Source of the DNA: Welwitschia mirabilis
Lineage: Eukaryota > Gnetophyta > Gnetopsida > Welwitschiales
Length of the DNA: 42,493 nt
Assembly (NCBI GenBank): GCA_051453625.1
Contig: JBOZIK010000001.1
Span: forward strand, 275,004,086 to 275,046,578
Direction of reading: 5' to 3'
In this document: positions 36,051 through 42,493 of the stretch, in pieces
Numbering within the stretch: position 1 is the stretch's first letter
How the letters are laid out: each line of letters starts with the position of its first letter
Translations under genes and position numbers: made by a program
Notes under the pieces: generated by a model
Told to the model about the DNA's origin: nothing
Seen by the model: the letters and a program-made list of their open reading frames with translations, nothing else
Databases searched by the model: none

Positions 36051-36081
36051 TTGAATCTAATATTATGATATATTAATATCC

Positions 36082-37330
36082 CTAGTAGTTTAGGAATAAG
36101 TTGTTGTGATGATAATGAACCAGGAACCTGCTTATGTCATCTACTAGAACCTTAAAGGCTTGGTTCACTTCTTTGAACTTCTTCATCCCTACTTTATTCT
36201 TGTCTAGATGGAGTCTTAATTTCTTCTTCCAAAAGCTCATTTTGATCAGATTCAAAGATGCTCTATGAATAAAATTATGAATTAGAAAAGGGCATTTTTG
36301 CATACCTTAAACTGTGGTATACATGACCTCTACTCTAGCTTGTTCCATGTCAATGTATTTGTGGTCAGTTAGATGTTCTTGTTTGATACTAGTGTCTCCT
36401 CCTCATTTGGCTTTGGAATTTCTGGCTCCTTAGGAGGATGATCCTCTGGCAAATGCTTCGTCAATCTCTGCTTAGGTAAGACCTACTTCTTCTCCTATTT
36501 TGCAGGTCTGTGTTCTCCTTTAAGAGGTGAAATCGTCTCTATCTGTTCGTGTGTTTCCTCTATTGAGGGCAAAGTCACCTCTTCAGTGTTTGAGCTGAAT
36601 TGGACTCATTCTTTTTCTCCCCTTATGGATTTTTAACTTTCTTTGTCCTTTTCTTCTTTTTCTCATGCATTGTTGGACCTCTTCCATTGCCTTGCATCTT
36701 GGAGGAGGGGAGGGAGCTTTCCTACTCACTCGCTTATCTCTCATAGCTCTTCAAATGGGCATAATAAGGCTAGAATACTAAGTGGTATCTTTTCTTTTGA
36801 AAGCTTGAATAAATAAGTGAGGCAAATTAATATGGTATCCTAGGTCAAGGGCTTTCAGAAAATTAAAATGTAACTTAATAAGTTTTAAGCAGTAATCTAA
36901 TTGGACAAAATACCTATCAACTAATTTGGCCCCCAAACCCTAGGGAGCGGGAGCACTTTCCTACTAATGTGTCCACTAGAAAGATTAGGAGTACCACCTA
37001 GAAAGAAGTAGAAGGCATCCCTTTTCCTTCTATATTTGAGGGGAATCTTCTCTCCTTCCATTGGAATTTCTAGAAATAAAGCTAGCACTTCTTTGGTAAC
37101 CTTAATAAGAATTCTTCTAAAAGTGGTATTTCTTTCTTTTTAGTTTCTGAAGAAAGGGGAAATATCATTATCTAGCTCTCCCTTCAAGACATGCAACAAG
37201 GCCTTCCATGTAATTACCTATAACTTCTTCTAAAGTTTTGAGCATCCTTTAAAGAGGCTTGAATTCATTGGCTCATGTGTCGATGTAGGTTCCATTACTG
37301 CTGAATTTTCAAACGGTGCCATTAAATTCT
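36082..37330 (-). pseudogene. Degenerate coding-like region, possible retroelement gag/ORF1 relic
   Basis: On the minus strand several open blocks lie in order. The first is EEVIGNYMEGLVACLEGELD near 37.2 kb. It is followed by KVTKEVLALFLEIPMEGEKI, by INLPHLFIQAFKRKD near 36.8 kb, by a basic KKRTKKVKNPYGEKK stretch and an acidic PEDHPPKEPEIPKPNEEETL stretch near 36.4 kb, and finally by a Lys-rich helical block KKKLRLHLDKNKVGMKKF. An INLPHL...-type block followed by a charged, low-complexity tail is reminiscent of Athila-type or 'putative plant transposon' ORF1 proteins. This is a resemblance only. Stops and frameshifts are frequent. Confidence 0.35.
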
Positions 37331-38079
37331 CTTGGCTATTTTAATAGGGATGAAAAAAGGGGAATTGTTGAACATTATGTCAGTTTTAGTACATCAAATT
37401 TGCCACATTATCAGCTGAACCGCTTCCAACTTCCGTCGCTTTGCTCCTGTCTAATCACATAATGAATTATCATTAATTCCAATAAGCTTCTACTCTATTT
37501 GCATTTATGAAAGAGGTGGTGATCATCTTCCTAATGTAATTACCAAATCGGCCATGTAGAAAAGACTTGTATGCCTAGTTAATGGGTTGATCTTTTATTA
37601 AGAGCTTGTTATGATCATTAAGCTAGTAGAAAATTTTAGTTTACCAAGGATTTATCCTTATTAAAATATCTTCCCTTCTTTATCTTTGCCATATTTTTTG
37701 ATCAAGATGGATTTTGCTATGTCATCGTTAGATGTGCCTAATTCAATGAATTCTCTTTTTGCTCTTAATAAATGCTTTCAAAGTATGACTCCCCTTTAAT
37801 CATTGTTCATAATAGGTATTTGTGGTTGATGAGGTTACTCCATGATTATCCTTTAGCAAGTAGTTTCTTGATTATTTTATGAGCTCCTGTGAGTAAGTAA
37901 TCTTCAGACTTACGTATTTCCCACCCTTTTGCATCTCTAAGATAGGCTATAAGATCCTAAAAAGATAGATGTGATTTCTATTCTTTCCTCTAGACCAGAT
38001 GAACTCCTTTAGCATCTTATTGATCTTTTTTTATTATGAACTTGAGGGGGTGGAGGGGAAAGGAGGGGTGATAATAGAT

Positions 38080-39010
38080 GCTATATATCTAAATGAAGTG
38101 ATTAGACAAGTATTTGCTAAGATAATCTTGGTATTTGAGAAGAGAAACTTAATTAACCAAGTATTGCATTTCCTCTAAATTTTTTAAGGATAAAGCTTCA
38201 AGTTAGGGATCTATGCCTATTTCTGAGAGAAATCCCAAGATATATGTTTCGTAGATCTCCTATCTTGACTTCTAAAACTCTGATGATATTGCTCCTCTTC
38301 CTGATGCTTCTATTGATAATGTGAATTTTGGACTTGTTCTAGTTGTTATTTAGCCTTATAACCATGGCAAAAAGGTTCACTGTATTTTTTATGGCTCTAG
38401 CTTATTGACTAAAGGCTTGGGACATTATGATTGTATCATCTGCATAGTGATTATTGATGAATACTTGGTTTACAATTTTTATACCTAATACTCCATTACT
38501 TTTAAGTATTCCTTACAGAACATTCATAATGAATAAAAAGAGATAAGGGGATAAGGGATTCCCCTACCTAGATCATGTTCTACTGAGAAGGATTCCAATC
38601 TACTGCTATTACTTATATATAGGATTTGACTAAGGCTTGCATATCTAGTCAGAGATTAGTGATATTTGAGATGAAGCTAGTTTTTTTAGGATAACTCCTA
38701 AGGCTCTTCAACTTACCGAATCATATGCTTTTGCTATATCTAGTTTGGTGAGGAGTAAAGAAAACTTATGTTTTTTTAAACTAAATGAATGATCTCATGA
38801 GTTTAAAGAATTAGATCCTAAATGTACCTAGATCGAATAAAGATAGCCTAGTTTTTGGAAAGCACCTGGGATAATAGGGGGATGATACGGTCTATCAATA
38901 TTTTTACAAAAGCTCTGTATAGCACATTGCATATGCTTAAAGGTTTGTAATCCTCTGATTTATTGGCATCTCATTTTTTGGAATAAAAACTACTTGGGTC
39001 CTATTTACCT
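38080..39010 (-). pseudogene. LINE reverse transcriptase, degenerate
   Basis: On the minus strand the blocks of a plant L1-type LINE reverse transcriptase occur in the expected order. VFIPKNEMPINQ is near 38.98 kb and ISLCNVLYRAFVKILIDRII near 38.92 kb. KLDIAKAYDSVSW (first catalytic Asp kept) is near 38.74 kb, and RQGNPLSPYLF near 38.55 kb. YADDT, the catalytic Asp pair, is at 38432-38446, and a NIYLGISL-like block follows near 38.24 kb. Stops and frameshifts separate several blocks, so no intact protein is made. It continues, with the endonuclease and ORF1 upstream, as one element. The 3' end and poly-A tail were not located. Confidence 0.93.
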
Positions 39011-39769
39011 TGTGCTTATTTTTTGAATATTTCCTACATGGCATCATATAAGTTGTTCTCTAAAATATAGAAATATGCCTTGAATAATTATACTAGCCAC
39101 CCATATAGACCTATAGCTCTGTTATTTTTAATCGATTAAATTTTTGTTTGCACTTATTCTCTATCTATTGGTTTACTTAGTCTTAAAATATTCTCATTTG
39201 AAATTTTCTTTTATATCTAAATAAGCTTGGGGGTGATATCCTTCCATTTCCAAATGTTTTTAAGATAGGATTACATTTCTGTAGTGATGGCCCCTCCATC
39301 TTTGAGCACTTGATCTCTAGTGATGCACCTCCTGATTTTGGTATCTATCCTATGTTGATTATCCTAGTGAAAAAAGAATTTAGTGTGCTTATCTTTTCTT
39401 TAAGCCACTTGATTCTAAACCTTTTTCTCTAGTAATTTCCTTTGTCTGAGATTATTTTCTATAGTTCTTAGAGGCAGTTGTACTCTTTGGTTTGTAGACT
39501 ATTTTAGTCTTTTCCACATTCATGTTCTATTTAAATCTCTTATAACTCTTGCTCCAACTCCCTCTTGGTTCAAATCTGTCTTTGTCTTTCTTTCTCTAGT
39601 CCTTAAAATGAGCTTTGAAAGTATTTAAATCACTATATAGATATTTAATTGGTAGGATAGCATCATATTAGTTCTAAATATTTTTTACCACATTTTTGGT
39701 TTCCTTCCTCATGATCTAGTATCTCTCCATCCTGAAGGGGACCTTAGGGGTTTTATTGCACTAACTCTG

Positions 39770-40410
39770 AATTTGATTGTTCTTTGTTCAAATCCATTCT
39801 ATTTAGACCCCAAGCCTTAATTGTCATATTGGTTATTTCTTTTTCCATTAAAATTATGTTGATTCTTGATATTATTTGGTTACCTCCGACTCTTCTATTA
39901 GATCACTAGAATTTGCATCCTATGATTGACATGTCCAAAAGGTTTCCTTTTATCATGAAGTCCTTAAAAATATTAGCTTCCTTACTATTCTAGTTTTTGC
40001 CCCCTATTTTTTTCGATGTATGAAGGTACTGGTTAAAGTTCTCGACTACTATTCATTTTACTTTATTCTTGACTAATTTTAGTAATTCATTCAATATTAC
40101 AACTTTGTCTATGTTATTTTGTGGGTTGTACATGTTTGTTATGGTCCAACCTTCCTCTTTAAGATATATAGTTAGATAGTGTTTACTAGTATGAATTAAT
40201 TTTACATCCTTTTTTGTTAGGATCATAATTCCCCTGAATTTTCTTACACTATTGTAGCAAATTTGTTCTGGTGTTGCTAAAAATTACTTAATCTTATGTT
40301 GTTATGCATATTTATCTCCTATAAATAAATTAAATTTATATTGTATTTGCTAATCAAATCTCTTAAAGTCTTACTTTTATAGGAGGACCCTAAACCCTTG
40401 CAATTCTAAT
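39770..40410 (-). pseudogene. LINE apurinic-type endonuclease domain, degenerate
   Basis: The minus strand begins near 40410 with NCKGLGSSYKSKTLRDLISK and YNINLIYL, where intact relatives have a WNCRGL...QETK pattern. It continues with GWTITNMYNPQNN near 40.13 kb and ends with GNLLDMSIIGCKF, then WSNRRVGGNQIISRI near 39.88 kb, which matches the family F-T-WSNRR block. The domain belongs with the downstream reverse transcriptase. Stops are present. A second copy of 39975-40200 lies at the right end of the window. Confidence 0.88.
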
Positions 40411-40719
40411 TGATGCATTCATCAAGTTTGTTTACATCCTTTCTTGGCATCCCTTGATCTTTTTTCCACATATTCTTAATTGTTACCCACGAAATATTTA
40501 CCATGTTTTTTGTTGCTTCCCTATCTTTTATAAATATATTGTTGGGCCTTCCTTTCATATGAGTTTTAACATCTCTTGGCTTCTCTTTATTTATCTATTT
40601 CTCAGATTGGGAAATATCTTCCTCCTCTTTCATTAGATGTTAAAATGGGTCATGATCATTGTTTTCTTTGTCTCTCTTTTCTTCATGATATACCACTATG
40701 TTCTTAATCATTTTATTCT

Positions 40720-41470
40720 TTTTAAATTTATGCTAGCATTTATTTTGATTATGCCTTAATTTTCTGCAAAATGAGTAGATTTCATTCTACTTGTATTCGA
40801 TCTCTATTTGCCTCTTTCTACACTCTTCTTTTTCATGTCCTGTTTTCCTATAATGTGTGCATCTTTTTAAGCCCTAATACATTTTTTTGGAGCATTTTTA
40901 GTCTTTTCACATGTCCCACATTTTATTGGGAGATTCTCATAAGTTACTTCTATCTCATACATTTCCCATTTAGATCTAAATCTAATAAATTAAAGCTTCT
41001 TTATTTCTTCAAGACTAATCCAAACATAAAATCTCACTAGAACTAGTTTGGTTTGCTTGATAGTTATTCTATTCAAGTTAATCAATTCTTCTAATTATGA
41101 GATAATTCTTTTTAGGAGACCCTCATTCCAAAACTTAAGGGGGAATCTATGTATTCAAATTCATATAGGTAATTTCTTAAAACGCTATGGATCCTCTTGC
41201 ATCCCCGGTGTCTATTTAGCTAAAGATAGATCTTTTGTTCTGAAGAACTAAAGGCCTCTAGTGATAACCTTGTTTCTATATTATTTGTTGTTGGACTAAA
41301 AAGAAACTAGGTCTTCTAGCATGGTAATAACCTATACTTACTAACTCCTATCTACTTAGTAGCCATCCATTTCTTGATGATTTTCAATCTGGGCCTGGGA
41401 CCTGACAAGATGAACTTGTCTATCAAGTTGTATTATAGTCTTTTCTCTATTTCTGAACACACATTTTTAT
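40720..41470 (-). pseudogene. LINE ORF1: DUF4283-like region plus two CCHC zinc knuckles, degenerate
   Basis: On the minus strand GPRPRLKIIKKWMATK near 41.4 kb, then PLKFWNEGLLKRIIS and TKLVLVRFYVWISLEE near 41.0-41.1 kb, match the layout of the DUF4283 domain of plant LINE ORF1 proteins. Two nucleic-acid-binding knuckles follow: CTHYRKTGHEKEEC (second Cys changed to Tyr) near 40.84 kb, and SFCRKLRHNQNKC, with its first Cys lost, near 40.76 kb. ORF1 proteins coat LINE RNA. Several stops break the frame. Confidence 0.85.
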
Positions 41471-41547
41471 CTATGTCCAAAATGAGGGTATTTTATTCTT
41501 GGAATAACTACATCTTCTCCATTTTGAAGGGTTAGCACCCTACCTTA

Positions 41548-41637
41548 AAAACTATTTTAAAACAACTTAATACAAGGAAAATGACCTTGAATTAAACTAT
41601 TTTGAAATAACTTAATACAATAGTAATGGCCTTGACT
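41548..41637. repeat. Diverged 46-bp tandem duplication
   Basis: AAACTATTTTAAAACAACTTAATACAA (41548) is followed 46 bases later by a version with AAACTATTTTGAAATAACTTAATACAA. Both end ATG.CCTTGA or close to it. It lies just upstream of the minus-strand LINE ORF1 and could be part of its 5' leader. Confidence 0.8.
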
Positions 41638-41948
41638 TATCTTCTGAGCATCTAATGCCTAGCCAAAAACTGCCCCCTTGTGTGTCATAGCTTCCCTAGA
41701 TCGAAATAACTCTTACTACCCATGGAATTCTCCAAAACCTTAGCTTCCACCCTTGCTCTAGATTTGTGTCAAAAACAACCACTAAAAATCTTTACTTAAT
41801 TTCTTTTGAATTATTTTTCTACAACTCCTTAATAGACTTCTTTAGAGTATGTTATTTCAAATCTAGTTATTACTTTTAAAAGAATGAATGCTGATACAAT
41901 TATTTTCATTAACATTGATAAATGTTATTTTTCTCAACATCTAGCTTA

Positions 41949-42267
41949 ATGAATATTATCTCTTGGAACGTTTAGGGCTTTATTGATAAGCTTTGATAAA
42001 AGCACTCTCGTGATTTTCTCTTTAGGCTTTCTTTTCCTTTGGATTTTTTGTTACTTTAAGAGATTAAAATTATAGCTTTAGATTTGTAATTTTTAAATCA
42101 TGGTAATTGTATAACTTCTAGACTTTTATCATTTATTGTCCTCATGGACATGAAGGGATGTCATTTGGGTTTCCTTTGATTGGAATTCATAAAATTTGTT
42201 CTTCTAGTTCAAAGGGATGTTATTTGTTATAGCTTTAGATTTTGTTACTCTAAGAGATTAAAATTAT
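41949..42267 (+). pseudogene. Second LINE endonuclease start, plus strand, truncated
   Basis: MNIISWNV-stop-GFIDKL at 41949, then FPLDFLLL-stop-EIKI, matches the start of LINE endonucleases (M-IISWNVRGL... LQET). It is on the opposite strand to the LINE at 38-41.5 kb and its peptide is clearly different from that element's NCKGLG start, so it is a different family. Homology stops near 42267, where a copy of the other LINE begins. Confidence 0.75.
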
Positions 42268-42493
42268 AGCTTCCTTACTATTCTAGTTTTTACCCCCTAT
42301 TTTTTCCCATGTATGAAGGCACTAGTTAAAGTTCTCAACTACTATTCATTTTACTTTATTCTTGACTAATTTTAGTAATTCATCCAATATTATAGCTTTG
42401 TCTATGTTATTTTGTAGGTTGTACATGTTTGTTATGGTCCAACCTTCCTCTTTAAGATATATAGTTAGATAGTGTTTACTAGTATGAATTAAT
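42268..42493 (-). repeat. Copy of LINE endonuclease segment 39975-40200, running off the window
   Basis: These 226 bases align without gaps to 39975-40200 in the same orientation, with about ten substitutions by eye (~95.6% identity). The match is still perfect at the window edge, so it continues beyond. Its left end abuts the plus-strand endonuclease fragment at AGCTT, a short sequence shared by both sides. Confidence 0.95.

Noticed and set aside
40454-41251. Plus-strand frames of 60-89 codons
   Set aside because: They are antisense to the minus-strand LINE ORF1, whose zinc knuckles and DUF4283-like motifs are recognisable.
1-42493. CRISPR arrays, operons, tRNA or rRNA genes
   Set aside because: This is plant nuclear DNA; no regular repeat-spacer array, cloverleaf or ribosomal RNA sequence was seen.

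Overview
This is nuclear DNA from a seed plant with a large, repeat-rich genome. It is AT-rich, has very low coding density, and carries plant gene families (a legume-lectin receptor kinase and a GH9 endoglucanase relic) beside decayed plant-type LINE retrotransposons. Long gene-poor spacers full of old transposons would fit a gymnosperm, but nothing here proves that. Eight runs of N show a gapped draft scaffold, and five of them have the same sequence on both sides.

Layout. 1-3.8 kb: spacer with a pyrimidine-rich tract holding a 70-bp tandem duplication. 3.8-5.0 kb (+): a broken, intron-less GH9 endoglucanase copy. 7.0-17.9 kb: an apparent ~10.8-kb DNA-transposon-like element. Its long inverted repeats begin GGGGCTTGTCTAAAC and are flanked by a 7-8 bp direct repeat, ACTTTGA(G). 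Inside are exon-like islands of an unidentified gene, mostly on the minus strand, starting just inside the right inverted repeat. 18-23 kb: spacer with small tandem duplications. 23.6-25.6 kb (-): the only clearly intact gene, a single-exon L-type lectin receptor kinase of 680 residues. 26.3-27.9 kb: diverged tandem units of about 300 bp interrupted by a 607-N gap. 28-36 kb: AT-rich spacer in which I recognise nothing. 36-38 kb (-): coding-like relics of an unassigned retroelement. 38-41.5 kb (-): a decayed LINE with ORF1 (DUF4283-like region and two zinc knuckles), endonuclease and reverse transcriptase in the expected order. 41.9-42.5 kb: a second LINE endonuclease start on the plus strand, joined to a ~95.6% identical copy of part of the first LINE.

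The genes do not form a pathway. The receptor kinase is the one likely functional product: a plasma-membrane receptor with an extracellular lectin domain and a cytoplasmic RD kinase. The most unusual structure is the 10.8-kb inverted-repeat element, which looks like a Mutator-type or Pack-MULE-like element carrying decayed host-gene-like exons. No transposase was seen, so that class is an inference.
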